Translations under genes and position numbers: made by a program
Assembly (NCBI GenBank): GCA_958295665.1
Contig: OY282560.1
Span: 189,010,561-189,074,560 of the forward strand
DNA length: 64,000 bases
Reading direction: 5' to 3'
Source of the DNA: Tipula vernalis
Lineage: Eukaryota > Arthropoda > Insecta > Diptera > Tipulidae
Notes under the pieces: generated by a model
The model's input: the letters and a program-made list of their open reading frames with translations, nothing else
What the model was told of the DNA's origin: nothing
The model's database searches: none
In this document: positions 12,042 through 23,542 of the stretch, in pieces
Position numbering within the stretch: the first letter of the stretch is position 1
How the letters are laid out: each line of letters starts with the position of its first letter

Positions 12042-13315
12042 TTACTGTATAATTTGATCCGGACCAGCCGATTTAAATGGTTTAAAACCCCTCAGTGCCC
12101 ATAGGATCCGTTTTCTGGTTACGATATCCTCTGTGGTTACTGACAGTGATTCCTGATGATTGCTACGCACCAACAGGTCTTCAAAGCTCCCTGGGAAGTG
12201 TGTCTCGAAGAGAAGCTCCAGAGATTCTCCACTAGAAGCTGTCCAAGATCCGTCCGGTTTTATCAAAAAACTAGGACTAGATGTACTTTTGGAAAGAATC
12301 TTCCTAAGGCGGGAGGTTTCGGATACCTCTTCCATATTATCACAGAAGATTCTCCAAGACCTCCTTTGTGCCTTTCTTAACTCTTTCTTATAAATTCCGA
12401 GTTTCTCCTTATAGGAGTCCCAATCCTGAGCCTCCCTTGTATTTTTGGCTCTATTAAAGGCTATCCTACAAGCCTTACGATAGGTTCCCAGTTCCCTGGA
12501 CCACCATACCGGTTTTTGCCTACCCCTAGGCTTAGCCAGTGGGCAGGCAGCGCAAAAGATCGGTTGCATGCGCTAGTAACGCTAGCCACCATGTCCTCCA
12601 GCTCCCCAACGGTCGTCGGGGGCTCCATAGCCCTCGTCGGTAACATTTCCTCCAGTAATTCCCCATATTTGCTCCAGTTGGTCCTTCTAGGGTTCCTGAA
12701 GGCTTCCTGGGTAGCAGGGTGAATATCGAGGCTATAGGTTAAATATCGATAATCAGAAAAGGAGTATTCCTTATCCACCCTCCAATTTTTAACCATATGA
12801 AGAATATTATTTGAGGCAAGGGTCACGTCTAGAACCTCCTGCCTGTTACTAGTAATAAATGTGGGTTCCCGCCCAATATTACACACTGAAAGGTTAGTAC
12901 TCATCAAATAATCAAAAAGCGACTCACCTCTTTCATTAATGTCTGTGCTTCCCCAGATAGTGTGATGCGCATTAGCATCAACTCCCAGTACCACACCTAC
13001 CTTTGATTGTTCCGCTTTACGGATCAGCTCCTCCAGGTTGTCCGGAGGAACCTCCTTCTCCCGGTCCATGTAGGCTGAAACTAGCCAGAATCTACAAGTG
13101 CCTACTTCCAGGCTAACTGCAGTAGTGTCACCATTGCTGTATTGAGAGAGAAGGAAAAGATTAATATTATTTTTCCCAGAACCTAACGTAGCTGTACCTA
13201 TATTTATTTCACACAATTGTTCAATCAAAAAGGGAAAAAAGAACAAATCACCAAATTTATTTGTAAAATGTCGGTTAGGGTAAGTCCAATTTTTTATTCT
13301 AACTCTATAGTTCAT
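12042..13315 (-). pseudogene. LINE ORF2 N-terminal part: endonuclease to RT start
   Basis: Two overlapping minus-strand frames (13315-12461 and 12569-12042) together cover the apurinic-type endonuclease C-terminal half and the linker. Visible are GVVLGVDANAHHTIWGS (catalytic D and N region), NIGREPTFITSNRQEVLDVT, and FSDYRYLTYSL, where the usual SDH has become SDY. The change of frame near 12520 is a frameshift. The second frame ends in the first RT block (WALRGFKPFKSAGPDQ). Loss of the catalytic His and the frameshift mean it is inactive. Confidence 0.75.
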
Positions 13316-13383
13316 TTTAAGTTATAGGAGATATTCCCCAAGCTCAATATTCCTTAAAATGAAAATATATTTTCCAATTTTTC

Positions 13384-13500
13384 AGTGGAAATAAAACAAT
13401 TATGGGGAGAATTGAAGTGAGGATCAATGCAGCAGAAGGGACCAAATATCCCAACAGCTTTACTAAACAAAGCAAAGGAAAACATATTCCAAGACATAGT
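13384..13500 (+). pseudogene. Tc1-like transposase C-terminal scrap
   Basis: Plus-strand translation gives QLWGELK, a stop, then QQKGPNIPTALLNKAKENIF. It resembles the ENLWGELK block just before the last catalytic acidic residue of Tc1-like transposases, followed by the usual helical tail. Only this short piece is present, with an in-frame stop, and no inverted repeat partner was found. Assignment rests on one motif. Confidence 0.4.
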
Positions 13501-13686
13501 ATAGGTAGATCAGTATAAATCAGCTTATGGGGCTAAGCCTCCTCCCCCATTACGGCTTAGCCACTTAGCCTTCTTGATCGACTATATCTTTCAAAAATAC
13601 TCAGTGCATCTCAATTTTAATCCCGTTAGCAACTCAAATAAGCTCGTTACTAAGGCACCTTGAAAGTTGTGTAAGAGCAGGAATAA

Positions 13687-13953
13687 TCAAACTATTAGAC
13701 TTTCTGCTTGCCCATTTCCCTTTGATGCACATGTTATGATGATTGAATGTCTAATGCTTTCATTGGAATCAAAAACAATCTTTTGAAAGTCCGGCTTCCT
13801 GAAACTCCCTTCAATCAGCTCAGCATGCATTGGTATTGTTTCCTTGTAGGTCATTAACACTTCAACGTATTCCTTAACACAAAATGACCTTGTTACCAAG
13901 TGCATTCCTCGCGACACGACTAATGCTTGCATTAGTCTTGCCAGCTCCTCCAA
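13687..13953 (-). pseudogene. Unrecognised 88-residue open frame
   Basis: The frame is open further upstream (RRKWSTIAKLEELARLMQAL), so the ATG is not a natural boundary. The composition is protein-like (EYVEVLMTYKETIPMHAELI, KPDFQKIVFDSNESI), unlike the low-complexity frames around it. It lies between a LINE and a zinc-finger-carrying transposon. No domain is recognised. It may be a fragment of a host exon or a transposon gene. Confidence 0.25.
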
Positions 13954-14494
13954 TTTAGCAATTGTAGACCATTTTCTTCAGTTACTTTAAGAAGCAACTA
14001 TAAAGGCCCCTATAGCAACCAATTGAGCGCTAGGGTGTACCGCTTGTTACGACTGGCATACGTCTCCACTTGGAACAGTGACGATTTTTTTTTCGAAAAT
14101 TCCAAACGCTCAATAATTTGAAATTTTTCTTTAATTATAAAATACCATGACCACCATAGTGTTGTGTATACATATGCTCTAATTCATGCTTCCCCAAAAT
14201 TCAAACTTAATATTCTCACCGATTGCTATCATAACCTGCTAAAATTCTCTCTTTAGAAAGCCTGATTGCGTTGATAGCTAACTTACACACATTTAATAAT
14301 ATATACTGAAGAGTGTATTGGTCACTACAAAAAACCATATAAAAAAAATTCAAATTTTTTTGTTTCTTACCACTACTAATTCCAGTTGATATCACACACT
14401 ACTTAATATCAACTAACAATTGAGCATTTTACTCTCTGTTTTTTGCTCTTCTTCTACAACAAAACTCAATTTTACGAAATGTCAAAATCAAAAC

Positions 14495-14539
14495 CATAAC
14501 CTGCTGAAATTCAGGCTGAGTTTTGATCATAAGGTTATG
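14495..14539. mobile_element. 45-bp miniature of the same transposon, inside it
   Basis: Sequence begins CATAACCTGCTGAAATTC and ends AAGGTTATG, matching the ends of the surrounding 1.85-kb element. It is flanked by perfect 8-bp repeats ATCAAAAC at 14487-14494 and 14540-14547. An inverted copy of the same octamer (GTTTTGAT) sits inside at about 14520-14527, so a local palindrome is also present. It may be an extreme deletion derivative or a repair scar. Confidence 0.5.
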
Positions 14540-14705
14540 ATCAAAACTCAGAAATCGTGAAGTTAAACCCCATTAATTAATTAATTACAAGAAAGTAAAG
14601 TAAGTTTAAATGATTTTTAAAGTAATTTATATTAGTTTACGTGATTTAAAATTTTATATGTGCTGTTATAGTTTCCTTTTTTAATTTTGAAGAAAATACA
14701 AAGAA

Positions 14706-15545
<840 letters not shown>

Positions 15546-16088
15546 AGTATAATTTGCATTTTGATTTGTATAACAATTAATATTCCAGTTACCAAAGTAA
15601 GACGGCAATAAAATAATATGAGAATGATAAAAAAAAATCGTTACAAAAAAATTAAAAAGAAAAATTCTTTCTGTATACATTGTTTATAGTTTAAAAATTA
15701 AATAATTATGTCAAAAATAGTTTCTAAGATTTTTTAATTACAAAAGTAGTTTTTTAATGCCTCAGAAGTTGACCAATAAGTCGAAATATAAGGTTAAGAA
15801 CTGTTAAGTTTTTTTTAATTAAATATTGGGTTTTATTTAAAATAAGCGGAAATTAAAATATTTAAATAAAATGACTGTTGCACATGATTCGTTTTTATTG
15901 GTTTAGATTTTACTCTCTTTTAATTTCATAGTATGCGAATGTTTATGTTTTCTACACTGTATTCACAACCATATATATATACGCTGTCATTTCACAAATA
16001 TATTCATCAGTATAGATACTTCTACAGCATTAGTATACATTTGATTGGGCTTTCTAAAGAGAGAATTTTAGCAGGTTATGATTGCTAT

Positions 16089-16415
16089 CAAAACCAACAC
16101 TAATGTAATACTACAAGCCTGATTCAGTGATGAAGCACGCAGATACCCTCTTACATTTAATACCTTATCCTTGAAAGTGTTAGTGCGAAAATAGAATAAA
16201 AATACTCTCATCTAACCAATCCCAATTAGTTTTTTTCATTATTAACATACCCAATTCTCCCTCCACAATTCGTTTGTTTTGTTTTATCTACAATTTGTAT
16301 GTTTTTCTCACTCATTTATATAATCTGTCGATCACCAATACTTTCATGTATAAGAGCAAAATAAATTTTTAATATTGGTGACAATCAGGCTTGTAGTACA
16401 TTAATGTTGGTTTTG
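16089..16415 (+). mobile_element. 327-bp MITE, family B, copy 1 (7-bp TSD)
   Basis: Ends are inverted repeats of about 34 bp starting CAAAACCAACACTAATG and ending AATGTTGGTTTTG. It is flanked by perfect 7-bp repeats TTGCTAT at 16082-16088 and 16416-16422. The left duplication is the last seven bases of the 8-bp duplication of the zinc-finger transposon next to it, so the two elements abut at one target site. No coding capacity. Confidence 0.85.
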
Positions 16416-17183
16416 TTGCTATGTAAAGATATTTTATTTTCCCCTGCATTTACTTGTTTTCGATATTGTCATGTACGTACAAGCATACATTTTTTTTTTG
16501 TGCGAGTTGGTATGTGTACATGTATTGGGTAGTATGAGATGGAATATTTATGATGCTAAAATGTTCAATCTCGAATATTCCATTTTTGTATCATTGGCTT
16601 AAGTTAACGCGTGATATTTGCTCTGGGTGGGGATGAAACCAAATCGGTGTATTAGACATGATTTCGATGCGGCCGTACAGATAAGTATGTACATGTGTTC
16701 GTCGTCGTTGTTTGTCTTACTCGTTGTATTTGTGTACATAAAAAAGAAAAAAAACATAAACATAAACATGAATAAAGATTTTACAATAATAAAAAAAAAA
16801 AAAAAATTGATGTATATGTGCACAAATGCGGCGAGCGGGACAAACAACGATGCGAAAGAAAGAAAAATAGGAGGGGGAAAATTTTCTGATTTTTGTTTTT
16901 TTTGATGTAAAATATTTTTTTTGGAGTCAGTCTGGTTTTGATTTTTGAGAAAAAAAGATTCTGTTTTTGAGTTTGGTTGACGTTAAGTCGGAAAAAATAG
17001 TACATTGTGTCATTAGGATTAAAAGTGATACTTTGTTTGACGAGCAATTATATTTGCATGCGAGGCGAAGCGCAGCGTAGCCGAGCAAAAGCAAATATTT
17101 GCGAGTCAAACAAAGTCACTTTTAATCCGAATAACACATACTATTTTTTCTTCAACGAAGAAATGCTTATTATAAACTAATTA
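16416..17183. repeat. Spacer with a palindromic terminus-like block
   Basis: No gene is supported; the longest frame is Lys-rich from A-runs (about 16740-16805). At 16993-17150 there is a palindrome with arms of about 65-70 bp: GGATTAAAAGTG and TTTGTTTGACGAGCAA on the left are mirrored by TTTGCGAGTCAAACAAAG and CACTTTTAATCC on the right. The centre is GC-rich (GCATGCGAGGCGAAGCGC). The AGGATTAAAAGTG motif recurs at about 18208, beyond the recombinase palindrome, so these may be the element's ends. Confidence 0.55.
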
Positions 17184-17272
17184 TACAAGTAAGTACAAAT
17201 TATGTAATTAAAATTTCAAAATTGAAAGTAATTTTGTTGAAATATTTTGTGAAACTAAGGAGATCATGACTT

Positions 17273-17578
17273 TTGTTTGGTTTGACTATTGTAAGTGTCA
17301 AACTGCCAAGCTATAATTATAATATTTTTCTTGCGAACAAAATGTTTGAATCAGAAGATTTATCAAATTTACCTCCGGATGTGGTTCAAACAGCAAAGGA
17401 AATTGTATTAAACCTATTGCCATCAAAATCACGTAAGATTTACGAGTGCGCATATAACCGATTTTTGAAGTGGTGTACTGAAAAAAATGTGCAATCTGAA
17501 TTATATTCAGAAAGCGTTCTATTGGCATACTTTGCCAATTTGTCTACGAAGATGAAAAGTTCGACTCTTTGGGAGCAA
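17273..17578 (+). pseudogene. Duplicate of recombinase N-terminal domain
   Basis: Plus-strand arm of the palindrome. It encodes the same start as the minus-strand copy (MFESEDLSNLPPDVVQ at the internal Met near 17342, then LLPSKSRKIYECAYNRFLKW) but runs into the inverted spacer after STLWEQ, so nothing follows residue ~100. It lacks any catalytic residue. Confidence 0.6.
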
Positions 17579-18038
17579 AATTTAAAAACAAGTCGATTTG
17601 TGCTTTATCGAGAACCCTCGATTTTTTTGCTGTGTAACCAACATTCTGTTTTTTTAAAAATGCTCGCAATTTGGAATATTTTTCGATGTTTACGCCATTT
17701 TTATAATTTAATGTGGCCTTAACCATAGAATATTGCGCCCAAAGAGTCGAACTTTTCATCTTCGTAGACAAATTGGCAAAGTATGCCAATAGAACGCTTT
17801 CTGAATATAATCCAGATTGCACATTTTTTTCAGTACACCACTTCAAAAATCGGTTATATGCGCACTCGTAAATCTTACGTGATTTTGATGGCAATAGGTT
17901 TAATACAATTTCCTTTGCTGTTTGAACCACATCCGGAGGTAAATTTGATAAATCTTCTGATTCAAACATTTTGTTCGCAAGAAAAATATTATAATTATAG
18001 CTTGGCAGTTTGACACTTACAATAGTCAAACCAAACAA
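17544..18038 (-). pseudogene. Tyrosine recombinase-like N-terminal (core-binding) domain
   Basis: A 164-residue open frame. After the likely real start MFESEDLSNL, the segment LLPSKSRKIYECAYNRFLKW ... SESVLLAYFANLSTK ... TLWAQYSMVKATLNYKNGVN has the helical SAM-like pattern of phage-integrase-type core-binding domains, as in Crypton and DIRS-like elements. It ends RVLDKAQIDLFLNFAP, which is where the catalytic domain would begin. The R-H-R-Y catalytic domain is absent because the sequence turns into the inverted arm. Inference: a truncated Crypton-type transposon ORF. A host gene of the same family is possible. Confidence 0.55.
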
Positions 18039-18127
18039 AAGTCATGATCTCCTTAGTTTCACAAAATATTTCAACAAAATTACTTTCAATTTTGAAATTT
18101 TAATTACATAATTTGTACTTACTTGTA

Positions 18128-18899
18128 ATATATACATTATACATATTATTGTGTCTTCACTATAATATTTTTCTCCTATAGTATTAAAAATACCTACTTT
18201 TACACCAAGGATTAAAAGTGTAGCTTAGCAACACACACATTTTATAAAATAGTAAGAAAAAGGCCAACTTTAATACCAAAAAACAGTATTAAAACAAGAG
18301 GCTTTTAAGACGTTGGGAGAAAAAATTGTTTTTTTTTAATTAAAAATAAATAAAGTCTAGTTTTGAACTCGGTCGAAAGACCAGTTTTTTGATTTATATA
18401 GAGTCTAATTTTAATTCTCTATAAAATAATGAACTCAAAATGTTATGAATACTTATGTTAAAAAAAAAAAAAAATTTATAGTGAAAGTAATAATAAGCTA
18501 ATAACAAAACATTAATTTTATTAAAGAAATTTTTATTTTTAAAAGTAATTTTAAAAAATTCTTCCTTATAGTGAAATATTTCTTGTCTTTATTTTAAAAA
18601 ATATTAATAAAAATATCGATTTCGGTAGTCATGCTACCATCATCAGTTTATGCTTAAATTTCTTGTAATTTCTGCTTATATATTATTTATTTTTTATGTG
18701 TTAGTGTTGTTTCGTATTATTAACTCGTATATTTTGTTTGTGTTAGTGTTAATTTTATTATTTAAAAGATTCGGGTTATTACGCTCTTTGTATATCTCGA
18801 ATTCTTCTAATCTGTTCATTTTCTCTCCCTTTGTCGTTCTGTGCAATGCCTTAAAATTATCATCCATACTAATGCATTGGTGTTGCGTGATGTTTATGT
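18128..18899. other. No gene seen
   Basis: AT-rich spacer between the recombinase palindrome and the second MITE copy. It carries the AGGATTAAAAGTG motif near 18208 and A/T runs. The frame at 18650-18937 is Leu/Phe-rich by composition and shows no domain. Confidence 0.45.
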
Positions 18900-18906
18900 G
18901 TTGTGC

Positions 18907-19233
18907 CAAAACCAACATTAATGTACTACAAGCCTGATTGTCACCAATATTAAAAATTTATTTTGCGCTTATACATGAAAGTATTGGTGATCGACAGATT
19001 ATATAAATGAGTGAGAAAAACATACAAATTGTAGATAAAACAAAACAAACGAATTGTGGAGGGAAAATTGGGTATGTTAATAATGAAAAAAACTAATTGG
19101 GATTGGTTAGTTGAGAGTATTTTTATTCTATTTTCGCACCAACACTTTCAAGTATAAGGTATTAAATGTAAGAAGGTATCTGCGTGCTTCATCACTGAAT
19201 CAGGCTTGTAGTATTACATTAGTGTTGGTTTTG
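18907..19233 (-). mobile_element. 327-bp MITE, family B, copy 2 (7-bp TSD)
   Basis: Same 327-bp length and same ends as the copy at 16089, in the opposite orientation. It is flanked by perfect 7-bp repeats GTTGTGC at 18900-18906 and 19234-19240. The interior matches copy 1 throughout (for example GATCGACAGATTATATAAATG). Confidence 0.85.
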
Positions 19234-19437
19234 GTTGTGCAAATCTTGATTCAGTATTTTCCCTTCCTATACCTTTTATATGTTCTTGATATCTCGTGTT
19301 GAACGATCGTCCGGTTTGAAACCCAACGAAAACCAACACAAACGGTCCACACTATACACAACAACTCTTATCATCCATATCAACATAAAATAGCAGCATT
19401 TAACCATATGATCCACAGAGTGAATACCATCCCAATG

Positions 19438-20845
<1,408 letters not shown>

Positions 20846-20849
20846 TTTC

Positions 20850-21045
20850 ATAAGTCCAAAGTAGAAAAATACTTTTCGCTTTGAAGCTGGTCATCGATAA
20901 GTGGAACCGGGTAGCGATCTTTATCGACCACCTTGTTGAGGCGCTGGTAATCATCGTCTATCAATCTGCTAGTTCGCATATTCTCATAACCAGCAATTCT
21001 TTTATCATCGTGCTGAAATCCGCGGATCTGCACCGTCATTTTCAC
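20850..21045 (-). pseudogene. Ty3/gypsy-type reverse transcriptase scrap
   Basis: Minus-strand frame with DDDYQRLNKVVDKDRYPVPL followed by IDDQL and KYFSTLDL. This is the conserved RT block 'DYR.LN..T..D.YP.P.ID' leading to 'FS.LDL' of Ty3/gypsy polymerases. The residues between IDDQL and KYF are shortened, and nothing of the catalytic DD box follows, so only about 50 residues of RT survive. No LTR or other domain was found next to it. Confidence 0.6.
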
Positions 21046-21154
21046 TGGTTTGCCTCATTTATGGAACTCGCTATTTTTGTTGCTATAAGCGAAACTTCAC
21101 TTTTATTTTCCACAATTATTTTACACTTCTACTTTTTCCCCAAAGTGATTGTAA

Positions 21155-21880
21155 ATTGAGTTAAAAATTAGTAAAAAATAAACGAAAAGTTAGTGAAAAT
21201 TGAGTGAAAATAAGATAAAAGTTTTTGAGATTTGAGTGAAAATTGAACGAAAATTACGTTTTTCACTCAATTTTCAATAATCCAATTCCGATGGTCATAT
21301 CGTATGTTACTCCAAATGACAGCCAAATTGAAAATATTCATACTAAACCTTAAGCGTTAACCAGCGAGCCACTAACAACTTTATATATAAGGCCGAACAA
21401 TTGGCTGATATGTCAAATATTCTTCAAGAAAGTAATTCCATTAAATGCTGTAAGGTGTAAGAAACATTTTCGCTATAGTCAGCCCTACCCTAGCCGGTGT
21501 ACGACAAATAACGTTTTACCAATTTCAAATGGTTTTTTCTTGTCATTGTCAGTGGCCTTGCTAGTAGACATTTAAAGTCGATAATCACTTTGGAAGAAGT
21601 GACTCGTATAGATGATGATTGTTGAAGCTTATGACTGTATATGCGAATTAGGGTATAACAAAGGAAATTAACTAAAGAATAAGTGAAAATTGAATGATAA
21701 GTGAGTGAAAATTCCTTACTCACTAGTGTGCTAATGTAAACTGCTAGTGAAACATGAGTGGTTGTTGAGTGAAAATTTAGTGAAAAATAATCGAACTTGA
21801 GTGAAAAGTGGACGAAAACTTTATGAGAGGTCAGTGAAAATTTAATAAAATATGAGTGAAAAATCAAAAAACCGAGTGTT
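21155..21880. repeat. Degenerate GAGTGAAAATT units
   Basis: Two clusters (about 21155-21275 and 21675-21880) hold many copies of AGTGAAAATTGAGTGAAAA-like units, with a short inverted copy (TTTTTCACTCAATTTTC) near 21260. It resembles the degenerate TTGAGTTG arrays elsewhere in style but not in sequence. Confidence 0.5.
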
Positions 21881-22084
21881 ATTAATATATTCTCATGTTT
21901 CCTTTTATTTTCATGTTTCTTCCAATTTACCCTTACTTTCCACTTAAGTTAATAATAAGCGGGTCATTCATGGGGAGTGCCTGTTATTTCAGATATTATT
22001 AGGAAGACTGACTTTGCTTCCCCTGTTTATTCATTTTCATGGATTGTCGGGTCTTGTTTTATTTTTTTCATCAACTTCTGTAGT

Positions 22085-22475
22085 TACCGACCAAATGGCA
22101 TAGTGGTTTAAGCTCTGGCGTTCGGATCAAGCGGTAAAAGTGGTTTCATCATTTGGCTACTATCGGTTATCGCAATGAAAACATCTGTCTCCTCCTGCTG
22201 GAGTGTGGAACTCATGGACTCACCCACCTTTCATATCAGTATTATAGGCTGCCAATCTTCCGTGAAGCAATGCAGTGTAATGAAAACAGGCATATAGTCG
22301 CGCGTCCTAGATTTGGCTGCGCGTATAACATTAAAAGAGAACTGAAAGGAAAGTTGGGAGTGCTTATAGTATAGTATTGTGACGATTATGGCCATCATAT
22401 AACGAGTTCACATTATGAACAGCGATAGCTCAGATGGTTGGTATGCGTAGTGTGAACACTATTTAATTTGAGCAT
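22085..22475 (+). mobile_element. tRNA-derived SINE-like pieces
   Basis: Two places look like RNA polymerase III A boxes: TGGCATAGTGGTTTAAG near 22097 and TAGCTCAGATGGTTGG near 22428. A weak B-box-like GTGGTTTCATC follows the first near 22140. Neither folds into a plausible intact tRNA on inspection, so degenerate SINE heads are more likely than tRNA genes. No poly(A) tail or target duplication was identified. Confidence 0.35.
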
Positions 22476-23122
22476 TTATTTCCTTATACTCTGATATTAA
22501 AGAGCGAAAGGAGTTTTCTCTTATACATATCTGGAATTTATTGTTTAATTATAAAATTAAAATTAAAAATTAAATTGAAATTGGTTGTTTTAGAATACTT
22601 TCAGTTGCGTTCGTTGATTTTAGCAAGTTGCAAGAGTTCACATCTCTAATGCATCTGACATTTTCTCTTCCTCTACATTTAGCTATTCACATCTCTTGTA
22701 TTGGATGCAAAATGTCTTATGTCTAACAATTTTGCGTATCACTACATAGTATAAAACAAAGTTGCTTTCTCTGTCCCTATATCCCTATGTATGCTTAAAT
22801 CTTTAAAACTACGCAACGGATTTTGATGCGGTTTTTTTAATAGATAGAGTGATTGAAGAGGAGGTTTATATGTATAATAACATCCATTAAATAGTGGAGA
22901 AATACTGTTATTTTTGTGGTTTCTAATGTGATGTCGTAAATAATTACATTTTTTCCGCTTACATTGCAAACGCAGACTGAACCCTACGAGATTTATCAAA
23001 ATAATGTTCTAAGTATTGTACACATTGAAAAGGTCTACAGAAAACTCCGCGATGGTATATGTCTATCTCTTATGGATATCCCACAATAACATTTTTTTGT
23101 CATTTACTTTTTACGCATCAAA

Positions 23123-23242
23123 ATCCGTTGCGTAGTTTTAAAGATCTAAGCATACATAGGGATATAGGGACAGAGAAAGCGACTTTGTTTTATACTATGC
23201 AGTGAGACAGAGAAAGCGACTTTGTTTTATACTATGTAGTGA
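23123..23242 (-). repeat. Inverted second copy of the Helitron 5' terminus
   Basis: The reverse complement reads TCACTACATAGTATAAAACA onward, matching 22739 onward through the AAAACTACGCAACGGATTTT block. Its outer 39 bp are tandemly duplicated (23165-23203 and 23204-23242, differing at GCAGTGA/GTAGTGA). Two 5' ends therefore face each other across about 260 bp ahead of the Rep gene. Confidence 0.8.
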
Positions 23243-23542
23243 TGATTTAAAAATTGCGGGACGTAGCGTTTCTCTTTTGTTGTTGATGATTGTTGATTAT
23301 CTTTTGTTTTTAGTCGCACGAATTTAATTAAAATCGTAGTTTAAGTTGAGGTATTTCAGTTAAAAAAAAGAACTGAATAGAATAGGGAGCTTTTGTTTTT
23401 TATGATTATTGATTATCATTTGTTTCTAAATGGTAAGTATTTAGATATTTTTTACTGCGGCACATACTTATAATATGTCAATTTGTGCATAGGTAATCAT
23501 ACATATAGAACTGAGTAAATTTTGTACAGAAATTATAAAGTC

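Larger units (their letters stand above)
10600..13320 (-). mobile_element. RNase H-bearing non-LTR retrotransposon, RT core deleted
   Basis: Minus-strand remains of one LINE in correct order: endonuclease C-terminal part, linker and RT start, RT thumb, then RNase H and a C-terminal zinc-binding region. The RT palm is missing. The linker frame ends at FKSAGPDQI (the start of RT, near 12055) and sequence resumes at the post-RT segment ALYSCRNAIGHRWG (near 11990), so the catalytic FADD-type motif is absent. The 5' end is also lost (no N-terminal endonuclease or ORF1). RNase H downstream of RT points to the I/LOA/R1 group; the exact clade is uncertain. Confidence 0.8.
17184..18127. repeat. Near-perfect 395-bp inverted duplication with 154-bp spacer
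   Basis: Left arm 17184-17578 and right arm 17733-18127 are reverse complements. By eye I find only about two differences (a GAA/GGA codon and one base at the inner edge). The arms encode the same N-terminal tyrosine-recombinase-like domain, once on each strand. The spacer continues only the minus-strand copy. Such identity implies a very recent duplication or ongoing gene conversion. Confidence 0.85.

Noticed and set aside
16599..17047. Several frames rich in Phe or Lys
   Set aside because: Derived from A and T runs at 16740-16805 and 16905-16960; no domain.
17041..17110. GC-rich centre of the palindrome as a structured RNA gene
   Set aside because: The hairpin is imperfect at its centre, and shared GGATTAAAAGTG motifs fit element ends better than an RNA gene.
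16089..19240. A single composite transposon bounded by the two 327-bp repeats
   Set aside because: Each repeat has its own, different 7-bp duplication, which indicates two independent insertions.
22085..22475. Functional tRNA genes
   Set aside because: A-box-like motifs are present, but no cloverleaf with a paired acceptor stem or a proper B box could be drawn.
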